From NCBI RefSeq assembly GCF_001598695.1, contig NZ_BCZK01000005.1, positions 62,001 to 126,000 on the forward strand: a stretch of DNA of 64,000 nt, given 5' to 3'. The notes under the pieces were generated by a model. It ran no database searches and was not told where the DNA came from. It saw nothing but the letters and a program-made list of their open reading frames with translations. The position numbers and the translations under genes are program-made. This document shows positions 55,737 through 64,000 of this stretch, piece after piece (the stretch's first letter is position 1; each line of letters opens with the position of its first letter). Source of the DNA: Klebsiella oxytoca NBRC 105695 (GTDB lineage: Bacteria; Pseudomonadota; Gammaproteobacteria; Enterobacterales; Enterobacteriaceae).

Positions 55737-55797
55737 CATTTGCCTGAATCCACAAGGCGCAGGCTGTCGAACAGAGTCTGAAGCCGCAGAAGGGGGG

Positions 55798-55832
55798 GCC
55801 CGGAGGCGGCGCGATGCGCCTGTCCGGGCTAC
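55798..55832. repeat. Single REP unit
   Basis: GCCCGGAGGCGGCGCGATGCGCCTGTCCGGGCTAC: one unit of the 10.1-kb family, next to the second tRNA repeat copy. Confidence 0.8.
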
Positions 55833-55855
55833 CGGGCGGTGGCGTGCAATAGGCG

Positions 55856-55884
55856 AAAAAAAAGCCCGTACTTGCGTACGAGCT
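55856..55884 (-). terminator. tRNA-Ser terminator, copy B
   Basis: Same hairpin and T tract as copy A. Confidence 0.88.
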
Positions 55885-55896
55885 CTTCTTAAAATA

Positions 55897-55984
55897 TGGC
55901 GGTGAGGGGGGGATTCGAACCCCCGATACGTTGCCGTATACACACTTTCCAGGCGTGCTCCTTCAGCCACTCGGACACCTCACC
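55897..55984 (-). tRNA. serX: tRNA-Ser(GGA), copy B (serX position)
   Basis: Identical to copy A over all 88 nt. It lies next to ghrA in opposite direction, which is the place of serX in E. coli, so this is the ancestral locus. Confidence 0.95.
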
Positions 55985-56020
55985 ATATTGTCTTTCCCGT
56001 TATTGTCGGGAACGGGCGCT

Positions 56021-56049
56021 AATTTAGGGAAATACGTATCGCCCGTCAA
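56021..56049 (-). promoter_or_regulatory. Promoter of tRNA-Ser copy B
   Basis: Minus strand TTGACG-17-TAAATT, with a GC-rich discriminator (AGCGCCCG). Differs from the copy A promoter; the -10 is weaker. Confidence 0.7.
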
Positions 56050-56252
56050 TCAACTTTTTAAAAAAATCGCGCGTTTAGCCAAACTTCAAGCAACTTGCTC
56101 CTTAAACGCGCGAGAATCGTTTTTTTTGTCACCATTCTCTTTTTCACACGCTCCCCGAACGAAATTTGCTATGCTGGCAAACCAATAGAAAACAACGAGT
56201 AAAACGCGGCGCTAACCTAACCTGCCTGTAGCGTCGGCTATCAGGAGCCTTT

Positions 56253-57191
56253 ATGGATATCATTTTTTACCACCCGACCTTTGACACCCCTTTCTGGATT
56301 GCGGAACTGGAAAAACAGCTCCCCGGCGCGCGAGTTCGCGAGTGGAAATCCGGCGATGAACAACCCGCTGACTATGCGCTGGTCTGGCATCCGCCGGTAG
56401 AAATGCTGCAAGGCCGCGATTTAAAAGCCGTCTTTGCCCTTGGCGCCGGCGTCGATTCCATCCTGAGCAAACTGCGTGAGCATCCGGAAATGCTGCCGTT
56501 GTCGACGCCACTATTCCGTCTGGAAGACACCGGCATGGGGTTACAAATGCAAGAGTATGCGGTGAGCCAGGTGCTGCACTGGTTCCGTCGTTTTGATGAC
56601 TATCAGGTTTTAAAGCAAGAAGCGCGCTGGCAGCCGCTGGAGGAGTATCAGCGCGAAGACTTTCCCATCGGGATTATGGGGGCGGGCGTGCTTGGCGCAA
56701 AGGTCGCCGAAGCTCTGCAGTACTGGGGATTCCCGCTACGCATCTGGAGCCGTAGCCGCAAATCCTGGCCGCAGGTCACCAGCTTTGCCGGGGAAAAGGA
56801 GCTGAACGCCTTCCTGAACGGAACACGAGTGCTGATTAACCTGTTGCCCAACACGGCGGAAACCGTGGGAATTATTAACAGCTCGCGCCTGGCGCAGCTG
56901 CCGGATAATAGCTATGTGCTGAATCTGGCCCGCGGAGTACATGTGGTTGAAGACGATCTGCTGGACGCGTTGAATAGCGGTAAGTTGAAAGGCGCGATGC
57001 TGGATGTTTTCAGCCGTGAACCGCTGCCCGAAGCGAGCCCGCTGTGGCGCCATCCGCGCGTGGCAATGACGCCCCACGTGGCGGCCGTTACCCGGCCTCT
57101 GGAAGCCATTGCTTTTATCGCCAAAACCATCGGTCAAATGGAACGGGGTGAAACGGTCAGCGGGCAGGTCGATCGCCAGCTGGGATACTAA
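56253..57191 (+). CDS. ghrA: Glyoxylate/hydroxypyruvate reductase A
   Basis: 312 residues, E. coli length. D-2-hydroxyacid dehydrogenase with Rossmann motif [16 protein letters not shown] near residue 143, [12 protein letters not shown], and catalytic [16 protein letters not shown] (Arg) and [15 protein letters not shown] (Glu). The His is in [14 protein letters not shown]-dependent reduction of glyoxylate and hydroxypyruvate in the cytosol. AGGAG precedes the start. Confidence 0.95.
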   Translation: MDIIFYHPTFDTPFWIAELEKQLPGARVREWKSGDEQPADYALVWHPPVEMLQGRDLKAVFALGAGVDSILSKLREHPEMLPLSTPLFRLEDTGMGLQMQEYAVSQVLHWFRRFDDYQVLKQEARWQPLEEYQREDFPIGIMGAGVLGAKVAEALQYWGFPLRIWSRSRKSWPQVTSFAGEKELNAFLNGTRVLINLLPNTAETVGIINSSRLAQLPDNSYVLNLARGVHVVEDDLLDALNSGKLKGAMLDVFSREPLPEASPLWRHPRVAMTPHVAAVTRPLEAIAFIAKTIGQMERGETVSGQVDRQLGY

Positions 57192-57198
57192 GCGTCAG

Positions 57199-57219
57199 CC
57201 CCGCCTGCGCGGGGTTTTT
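57199..57219 (+). terminator. Intrinsic terminator after ghrA
   Basis: CCCCGC-CTGC-GCGGGG followed by TTTTTG. Confidence 0.9.
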
Positions 57220-57276
57220 GCTGCTCTCAGGCGCAGATTCCTGCTATTCTTGCCACAAACAGAGAAGGAGATTGTG

Positions 57277-58014
57277 ATGTATCCTGTTGACCTGCACATG
57301 CATACCGTCGCCAGCACCCACGCTTACAGTACCCTGCACGACTACATTGCGGAAGCCAAGCGCAAGGGGATCAAACTCTTTGCCATTACCGATCACGGGC
57401 CAGATATGGCCGATGCGCCGCACCACTGGCATTTTATCAATATGCGTATCTGGCCGCGTCTGGTGGATGGCGTTGGTATTCTGCGCGGTATTGAAGCCAA
57501 CATTAAAAATACCCAGGGCGAAATAGACTGTACTGGCCCGATGCTCAATTCGCTGGACCTGATTATTGCTGGCTTTCACGAGCCGGTGTTTCCTCCGCAG
57601 GATAAAGCCACGAATACTGAGGCCATGATCGCCACCATCGCGAGCGGTACGGTGCATATCATCAGTCATCCGGGGAACCCGAAATTTCCTGTTGATATTC
57701 CGGCTATTGCCGCCGCCGCGGCGAAGCACCATGTGGCGCTGGAAATCAATAACTCATCTTTTGTCTCGTCACGCATTGGCAGTGAAGATAATTGCCGTGC
57801 CGTCGCGGCGGCCGTACGGGATGCCGGCGGTTGGGTGGCGTTGGGCTCAGATTCTCATACGGCATTCACGCTCGGTGATTTTACCGAATGCCGTAAAATC
57901 CTTGATGCCGTAGATTTTCCGCAAGAGCGGATTCTAAACGTGACGCCCCGGCGTCTGCTTAATTTCCTTGAATCGCGTGGGATGCCAGCGATTGCGGAAT
58001 TTGCTGAACTTTAA
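57277..58014 (+). CDS. ycdX: PHP-family phosphatase YcdX
   Basis: 245 residues with a trinuclear-zinc PHP domain: DLHMHTVAS (HxH), [28 protein letters not shown] and [11 protein letters not shown]. coli YcdX is a phosphatase needed for swarming and is activated by YcdY. AAGGAG lies six bases before the ATG; a frame extending to 57109 crosses the ghrA stop and is rejected. Confidence 0.95.
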   Translation: MYPVDLHMHTVASTHAYSTLHDYIAEAKRKGIKLFAITDHGPDMADAPHHWHFINMRIWPRLVDGVGILRGIEANIKNTQGEIDCTGPMLNSLDLIIAGFHEPVFPPQDKATNTEAMIATIASGTVHIISHPGNPKFPVDIPAIAAAAAKHHVALEINNSSFVSSRIGSEDNCRAVAAAVRDAGGWVALGSDSHTAFTLGDFTECRKILDAVDFPQERILNVTPRRLLNFLESRGMPAIAEFAEL

Positions 58015-58036
58015 TTTGAATAACTGGAATAACTGA

Positions 58037-58591
58037 ATGAACGAGTTTTCAATCCTCTGCCGCGTGCTGGGCTCTCTCTATTATCGTCAGCCGCAGGATC
58101 CGCTGCTGGTTCCGCTATTTACCCTTATTCGTGAAGGGAAGCTGGCGGCAAGCTGGCCGCTGGAGCAGGATGAACTGCTGGAGCGCCTGCAAAAGAGCTG
58201 CGATATGCAGGCTCTGGCTGCTGACTACAACGCGCTGTTTGTCGGTGAAGAGTGCAGCGTAGCGCCATTTCGTCGCGCATGGGTAGAGGGCGCTACGGAA
58301 GCTGAAGTTCGAGCTTTCCTAAGCGCGCATGGCGTTCCCACGGGTGAGGGCGCGGCGGATCACTTAGGATCCTTACTGCTGGCCGCATCGTGGCTGGAAG
58401 ATCACGCGGCAGAAGATGAAAGCGAAGTTCTGGAAACGCTGTTTGCTGAGTATATTCTCCCCTGGTGCGGCGCATTCCTTGGCAAGGTTGAAGCGCATGC
58501 GACTACGCCGTTCTGGCGCACGATGGCTCCGCTAACTCGTGAAGCGCTTTCAGCCATGTGGGATGAACTCCAGGAAGAAGGTGAACAATAA
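58037..58591 (+). CDS. ycdY: TorD-family chaperone YcdY
   Basis: 184 residues, all-helical TorD/DmsD-like fold (LCRVLGSLYYRQPQDP; DYNALFVGEECSVAPF; LPWCGAFLGKVEAHATTPFW). In E. coli it binds and activates YcdX. It starts 22 nt after ycdX in one transcript. Confidence 0.94.
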   Translation: MNEFSILCRVLGSLYYRQPQDPLLVPLFTLIREGKLAASWPLEQDELLERLQKSCDMQALAADYNALFVGEECSVAPFRRAWVEGATEAEVRAFLSAHGVPTGEGAADHLGSLLLAASWLEDHAAEDESEVLETLFAEYILPWCGAFLGKVEAHATTPFWRTMAPLTREALSAMWDELQEEGEQ

Positions 58592-58694
58592 ATTGTGACT
58601 TAAATCACAATTAAAATGCAACGAGTGATTTCTTAATTCATTTAGTGTGTTCCATATCTCATTTGGCCGGCGCGTTTCTGCTATGATACGCGCC

Positions 58695-59177
58695 ATGAAC
58701 ATACTCTTCGCAATCGCATTAACGACGGGCTTACTCTCTGCAATTTGGGGATGGGTAGCGGTCGCACTGGGTCTGCTGAGCTGGGCGGGATTTCTCGGCT
58801 GTACGGCTTACTTTGCCTGTCCGCAAGGTGGGTTAAAAGGGCTGGTTATTTCCACCTGTACGGTAATGAGCGGCGTAGCGTGGGCGCTGGTGATTATTCA
58901 CGGTAGCGCGCTGGCGCCTCAGCTGGAAATGGTGAGCTACATCATGACCGGTATCGTGGCGTTTATGATGTGCATTCAGGCGCGCCAGCTATTACTCTCT
59001 TTTGTGCCGGGCACCTTTATCGGCGCCTGTGCGACCTTTGCCGCCAGCGGCGACTGGCGTTTGGTTTTACCTTCACTGGCGCTGGGGCTGGTCTTTGGCT
59101 ACGCCATGAAAAATAGCGGCCTGTGGCTGGCGACGCGGGCGGAAAAGAATAAATCCCTGGCTAACGAAAGTCGTTAA
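58695..59177 (+). CDS. ycdZ: DUF1097 inner-membrane protein YcdZ
   Basis: 160 residues with four to five membrane segments (ILFAIALTTGLLSAIWGWV, FLGCTAYFACPQGGLKGL, SYIMTGIVAFMMCI and LPSLALGLVFGYAMKNSG). Start chosen to match E. coli (MNIL). A longer frame at 58647 has no ribosome site. Function unknown; in E. coli it lies just before the curli genes. Confidence 0.9.
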   Translation: MNILFAIALTTGLLSAIWGWVAVALGLLSWAGFLGCTAYFACPQGGLKGLVISTCTVMSGVAWALVIIHGSALAPQLEMVSYIMTGIVAFMMCIQARQLLLSFVPGTFIGACATFAASGDWRLVLPSLALGLVFGYAMKNSGLWLATRAEKNKSLANESR

Positions 59178-59493
59178 CCGCGCTTCGCTCATACTGCTTC
59201 TCAACCTTCCCTGTATTCATGTGTTAAAAGAGCCCTACGGGCTCTTTTGCTGTTTTTGGCAGAATATCGTCCATAGCCTTCTCCTTACTTAGTTTATTTT
59301 CCTCTATAAATCAGCACGATAAACTGTACTGATAGTCAGTGAATCGATTTTGTAATCATATTTATATAAATGCTGGTTATTTGTTTTTAAAATGTTAATA
59401 CAATTGGGTTGAGGTAAAAAAATGTAACTCGATGCGCTCATGGATGGCTGAGCTTTTTTTAATAGCTAGACCAACAAGCAGAGGGGTTTTACA
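59178..59493. other. 316-nt junction where E. coli has the curli operons
   Basis: After ycdZ comes a terminator (59226-59250), then an AT-rich stretch to the ymdA-like gene. No csg gene or fragment is recognisable. A possible promoter for the next gene lies in the AT-rich run around 59350-59400 (TTTATATAAAT). Nothing else seen. Confidence 0.6.
59226..59250 (+). terminator. Intrinsic terminator after ycdZ
   Basis: AAAAGAGCCC-TAC-GGGCTCTTTT followed by GCTGTTTTT. Symmetric A and T tracts allow both directions. Confidence 0.9.
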
Positions 59494-59799
59494 ATGAAAA
59501 CAATTAGATACGTATCACTTGCGGCCCTGTTTTTTTTACCCACGAGTTTCAGCCCGGCGATTGCCGAACAGACAGTCGCCGGTGTTATTCATTTCTATGG
59601 AAGAGTTGTGGAAGCGCCCTGTCAGCTCAATGCTATCAAGAATCAGGTGGTGATGGATTGTCCGAGGGCGGAAACGGTGCGGATCTCTGCCCGTCAGCTG
59701 GAGAAAGGGGATGTTCACAATGAAAATATCCGTTCCGCGCAGTTGAGATATATTAACCCACAACGGACTCTCGCTATTCTGGACGTTGATTATCGCTAA
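59494..59799 (+). CDS. ymdA: YmdA-like small exported protein
   Basis: 101 residues with a signal peptide (cut after PAIA, residue 24). The mature part has [17 protein letters not shown] and [14 protein letters not shown], two cysteines likely bonded, and beta-strand pattern. [10 protein letters not shown] and the paired cysteines recall pilin-like domains. Position before ymdB and length fit E. coli YmdA, whose role is unknown. Ribosome site GAGGGG. Confidence 0.65.
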   Translation: MKTIRYVSLAALFFLPTSFSPAIAEQTVAGVIHFYGRVVEAPCQLNAIKNQVVMDCPRAETVRISARQLEKGDVHNENIRSAQLRYINPQRTLAILDVDYR

Positions 59800-59890
59800 C
59801 CTCCGGCGCCCCCATGCTTTCGTCCCGGGGGCGATCGTGCCATATTATCCTCGTTTATCTATTTCAAGACGCATGCCGACAGGAGGAGAA

Positions 59891-60445
59891 ATGGCTGTTC
59901 AACCTGAGGTAATTCTCGGCGACATTACCACGCTGGCGGTCGATGTTATCGTCAATGCAGCAAACCCTTCGCTGCTGGGCGGAGGAGGCGTAGACGGCGC
60001 AATTCACCGCGCAGCAGGCCCGGATCTGCTGGCTGCCTGCAAAGTTGTGCGCCAGCAGCAGGGGGAGTGTCCGCCGGGCCATGCGGTGATAACGACGGCA
60101 GGAAACCTGCCCGCCAGCGCGGTCATTCATGCCGTCGGGCCGATCTGGCACGGTGGTGACAGGCAGGAGGCGGAATTACTGGCGGACGCCTATAAAAATA
60201 GCCTGCAGCTGGCCTCGGCAAACAATTACCGCTCTATTGCTTTCCCCGCTATCAGCACCGGCGTTTACGGCTACCCTAAACACGCTGCCGCCGAGATAGC
60301 CATTAATACGGTGAATGCATTTCTTACTCGCTACCATCCTCTGGAACGCGTTTGTTTCGTCTGCTTTGATGCCGAAACCGCCAGTATCTATAACCGATTA
60401 CTGGAGGAGAGTCGGGCACAACTCGGTCGCCATAATAAGTTATGA
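59891..60445 (+). CDS. ymdB: Macrodomain O-acetyl-ADP-ribose deacetylase
   Basis: 184 residues with the macrodomain signature [26 protein letters not shown] (catalytic Asn, Asp) and [13 protein letters not shown]. Deacetylates O-acetyl-ADP-ribose and, in E. coli, binds and inhibits RNase III. AGGAGGAG immediately before the ATG fixes the start; a longer frame overlaps the ymdA-like gene. Followed by a TetR gene where E. coli has clsC. Confidence 0.94.
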   Translation: MAVQPEVILGDITTLAVDVIVNAANPSLLGGGGVDGAIHRAAGPDLLAACKVVRQQQGECPPGHAVITTAGNLPASAVIHAVGPIWHGGDRQEAELLADAYKNSLQLASANNYRSIAFPAISTGVYGYPKHAAAEIAINTVNAFLTRYHPLERVCFVCFDAETASIYNRLLEESRAQLGRHNKL

Positions 60446-60473
60446 TAGCTTCCTCCGATCGCGGGGATCCATC

Positions 60474-61082
60474 ATGACAGGAGATTTATCGGTGGCTGAA
60501 GGGAAGGTTCTACAAAAACAACGGCTTCGCCGGACGGAGATTGTGGTCGCGGCGCAAAAATGCTTTGCTGAAAAGGGCCTGCACGGCGCCTCAGTGGCGG
60601 ATATCGCGCGCCGGGCTGGTCTGAGCGTCGGCCAGCTTTATCGTGTTTTTGCCAGTAAAGAAGAGATTATCGAAGTCATCGTCAGCGAGATCGTGAATGC
60701 CAGAGTTGGCGAGATGGTTGCCGGGAATCATGATTTGGCCCGCATGGCGTCGGTTTTAGCTGGCGCGATCCCGGCGAGCGAGAATACGAAAAATGATAAT
60801 TATCTGCTAATGGAAATTAACGCCGAAGCCTCCCGAAATCCGCGCCTGCGAGAAATCATGAACCAGGCCGATCGACGCCTGAAGGAAGAGGGGGGAAAAC
60901 TTACCCGGCACTACCACCCCGAAATGACCGCTGAACAGATCAGCGTCGCCTGCGAATTTATCGCGATATTAACCGAAGGGGCGGCGTATCGCTGCGACCT
61001 GGCGACTGCCCCGACGGTGGATAAAGCGGCGATGGAAACGCTTTATCGCGATGTCTTTAACCTGGTGTTCACGCGAAAATAG
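60474..61082 (+). CDS. TetR-family regulator
   Basis: 202 residues. HTH at about 30-60 (FAEKGLHGASVADIARRAGLSVGQLYRVFASKEEII). The ligand domain has no recognised specificity. 28 nt after ymdB, probably the same transcript. In E. coli the cardiolipin synthase clsC stands here; no trace is seen. Its target cannot be told. Confidence 0.85.
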   Translation: MTGDLSVAEGKVLQKQRLRRTEIVVAAQKCFAEKGLHGASVADIARRAGLSVGQLYRVFASKEEIIEVIVSEIVNARVGEMVAGNHDLARMASVLAGAIPASENTKNDNYLLMEINAEASRNPRLREIMNQADRRLKEEGGKLTRHYHPEMTAEQISVACEFIAILTEGAAYRCDLATAPTVDKAAMETLYRDVFNLVFTRK

Positions 61083-61119
61083 CGCTGCTGTGCTCAGATA
61101 GCGCAGCAGCGTAATTTTT
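61083..61119. terminator. Terminator between the TetR gene and opgC
   Basis: CGCTGCTG-13-CAGCAGCG followed by TAATTTTTA on the plus strand. It lies in the short gap of two convergent genes. Confidence 0.7.
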
Positions 61120-62278
61120 AACCGGCAGAAGTCTGCGGCTTCGCCGTTTTTTGCTGGAATTTTCCGGAAAAAAGAAAGCGCAACAGCGGTATTCGCAGGT
61201 GGATTTCATACAGGACCAGCGCAATACCCACCACAAATACCAGCCCGGTAATAAATCCCAGCGTATTGGACTTAATTATCGGCGTGATCCACGCCCCGTA
61301 GAGCAGAGTCAACGGATGGTGCACTAAATAGATAAACAGCGATGCGTTGACGAAATAGGTTACCCGCGCGGACTGGAAATTTAGCAGACGGTGGCCAAGC
61401 GAAAAGACCACGTTGACCATCCATAGCCCCAGCACCATGGTAATGACGGATTCTGTTTCATACATCCAGCCATCGCCGGAACCGTACTGCTGATTCAGAC
61501 GATAGGCGATAAAACCCAGTAGCGCTGCGGTATAGCACCAGGGGGAGGGCGTAGTGAACATGAGCTTCAGGCGTGAATTGATAAACGTCTGCGCGCCGAG
61601 AATAAAGAAAGGCAGATAAAACAGCGTCTGCATAACGACGAAATTGAACAGGCCGTTGCTGAGAATGGGCGGGTAAAGAATAAAAAGGGTGCGGCGAATG
61701 ACCGCATACAGCACGCCCAGGGCAAGAAAAATCATCGATAGCTGACCTAATGTGACGGTGTCACCGAAGGTTGGCGCAGCGGCAGAACGCTGGCGCGTCA
61801 GCCATTTAAACATCACCACGCCCAACGAGGTCAGGACCACCAGGACGAGCAGAAACCACAGGTGGGAAATCAGCTCCCAGGCAAGGGTATTGAATTTGTC
61901 ATAGCCTGAAAGCGTGTGCCAGTTTTCCGCTTTTCCGTTAACGTACTGCAGCATAATAAACTGTGGCAACGTCAAAAGAGGGATGGCAGTTAACATGGGA
62001 ATGCCTACCCGCTCAACGCGAACTTTCCACCATTTCTTCAGCGGATAGCGTAGAAAAAGCATGTAGGAAAAATAGCCGGAAATAACAAAGAAGACCTGCA
62101 TGCGAAAGGCATGGATGAAGTCGTTGAACAACGTCAACCACCACGACGGCTCTGCGCTGTTGACGTGCCAGCTGTGGCTGGAGTAAATAAGCGAGATGTG
62201 AAAAGGGATCCCCAACAGCATCAGCCAGGCGCGGATGCTATCGAAAAAATATTCACGCTGTACCGGAGTATTATTCAT
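61118..62278 (-). CDS. opgC: Glucan succinyltransferase OpgC
   Basis: 386-residue acyltransferase-3 family inner-membrane protein with about ten segments. It adds succinyl groups to osmoregulated periplasmic glucans. [21 protein letters not shown] and HHPLTLLYG are family motifs. Divergent from opgG as in E. coli (385 residues). Confidence 0.94.
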   Translation of the reverse strand: MNNTPVQREYFFDSIRAWLMLLGIPFHISLIYSSHSWHVNSAEPSWWLTLFNDFIHAFRMQVFFVISGYFSYMLFLRYPLKKWWKVRVERVGIPMLTAIPLLTLPQFIMLQYVNGKAENWHTLSGYDKFNTLAWELISHLWFLLVLVVLTSLGVVMFKWLTRQRSAAAPTFGDTVTLGQLSMIFLALGVLYAVIRRTLFILYPPILSNGLFNFVVMQTLFYLPFFILGAQTFINSRLKLMFTTPSPWCYTAALLGFIAYRLNQQYGSGDGWMYETESVITMVLGLWMVNVVFSLGHRLLNFQSARVTYFVNASLFIYLVHHPLTLLYGAWITPIIKSNTLGFITGLVFVVGIALVLYEIHLRIPLLRFLFSGKFQQKTAKPQTSAG

Positions 62279-62482
62279 ACAATATCACTACATTCTCAGA
62301 CAAATCGTCTTATCACTCAACGTGATAACGTTTAAATTCTCTGCAACCCTACATGAACTCTGGTTATCTGTCTCCAGGATAAGCACGCAAAGTGCAATCG
62401 GGGCAGTGAACTGCGTATTCCCTGTGCCGCCAGGCCGAACAATGCAGGGATTATGTTGTCGGAATGCCTGAGTTTCCATTAA

Positions 62483-64000
<1,518 letters not shown>

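Larger units (their letters stand above)
55837..55991. repeat. 155-bp direct repeat, copy B
   Basis: Second copy of the tRNA-Ser unit described at 52865. The flank beyond it towards ghrA (55992-56252) holds a separate promoter and no gene. Confidence 0.95.

Noticed and set aside
52865-55991. Classic integrative element at tRNA-Ser
   Set aside because: No integrase or mobility gene lies between the copies, and the entire tRNA plus terminator is repeated instead of a short 3' att core. Duplication or recombination fits better.

Overview
The window reads as chromosomal DNA of a Klebsiella-like enterobacterium, most likely the Klebsiella oxytoca complex or Raoultella. Three things point there. 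Coding is dense and about 57% GC. Many proteins match well-known E. coli families in length and motifs, in E. coli-like gene order (ptsA-frwCB-pflDC-frwD-yijO; puu; agp-yccJ-wrbA-ymdF-rut-put-efe-phoH-serX-ghrA-ycdXYZ-ymdAB-opgCG). Klebsiella-type accessory genes are present, including a pectate lyase with a KdgM porin and an allantoate-type amidohydrolase. There is no phage, transposase, rRNA or CRISPR array.

Layout. 1-0.9 kb: 3' part of a purine/hydantoin-type amidohydrolase. 1.0-4.2 kb: kdgM plus a periplasmic family-2 pectate lyase, with a strong KdgR-like operator and a highly structured leader. 4.2-8.2 kb: small accessory genes (orphan LuxR, nucleotidyltransferase, DUF2938 membrane protein with divergent MerR, diguanylate cyclase). 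8.2-18 kb: the frw PTS / glycyl-radical enzyme cluster with its YijO-type AraC regulator, interrupted by a phytanoyl-CoA dioxygenase-family gene. 18-28 kb: D-malate dehydrogenase and its regulator, then the putrescine (puu) cluster without puuE. 28-31.8 kb: a 40-residue membrane protein, agp behind a near-consensus Pho box, yccJ, wrbA and ymdF. 32-38.3 kb: rutABCDEFG (uracil breakdown) and rutR. 38.3-45 kb: putA and putP around a control region with five PutA boxes. 45-50.3 kb: a NupC paralogue and an intact, Fur-boxed efeUOB iron importer. 50.5-56 kb: phoH, then a 3-kb segment flanked by two near-identical tRNA-Ser(GGA) copies. 56-64 kb: ghrA, ycdXYZ, ymdA-like, ymdB, a TetR gene, opgC and the start of opgG.

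The theme is nitrogen and carbon scavenging: allantoate-type ureido compounds, uracil, proline, putrescine, pectin oligomers and D-malate, plus iron uptake and osmoregulated glucan synthesis. Compared with the E. coli order, the pga operon, the curli (csg) operons, clsC and puuE are absent from their usual places. In those places are a YcaC/pirin/LysR segment between tRNA genes, a short AT-rich spacer, a TetR gene and the dml genes.

Most regulation can be read from the intergenic regions: KdgR, PuuR, RutR, PutA, Fur and PhoB-like sites, palindromes at the MerR, LysR and PTS promoters, and many intrinsic terminators. Nothing here is a wholly new system. The best leads are the tRNA-Ser-bounded segment, the 127-nt multibranched element upstream of kdgM, the Pho box before agp, and the PhyH gene embedded in the frw/pfl locus.
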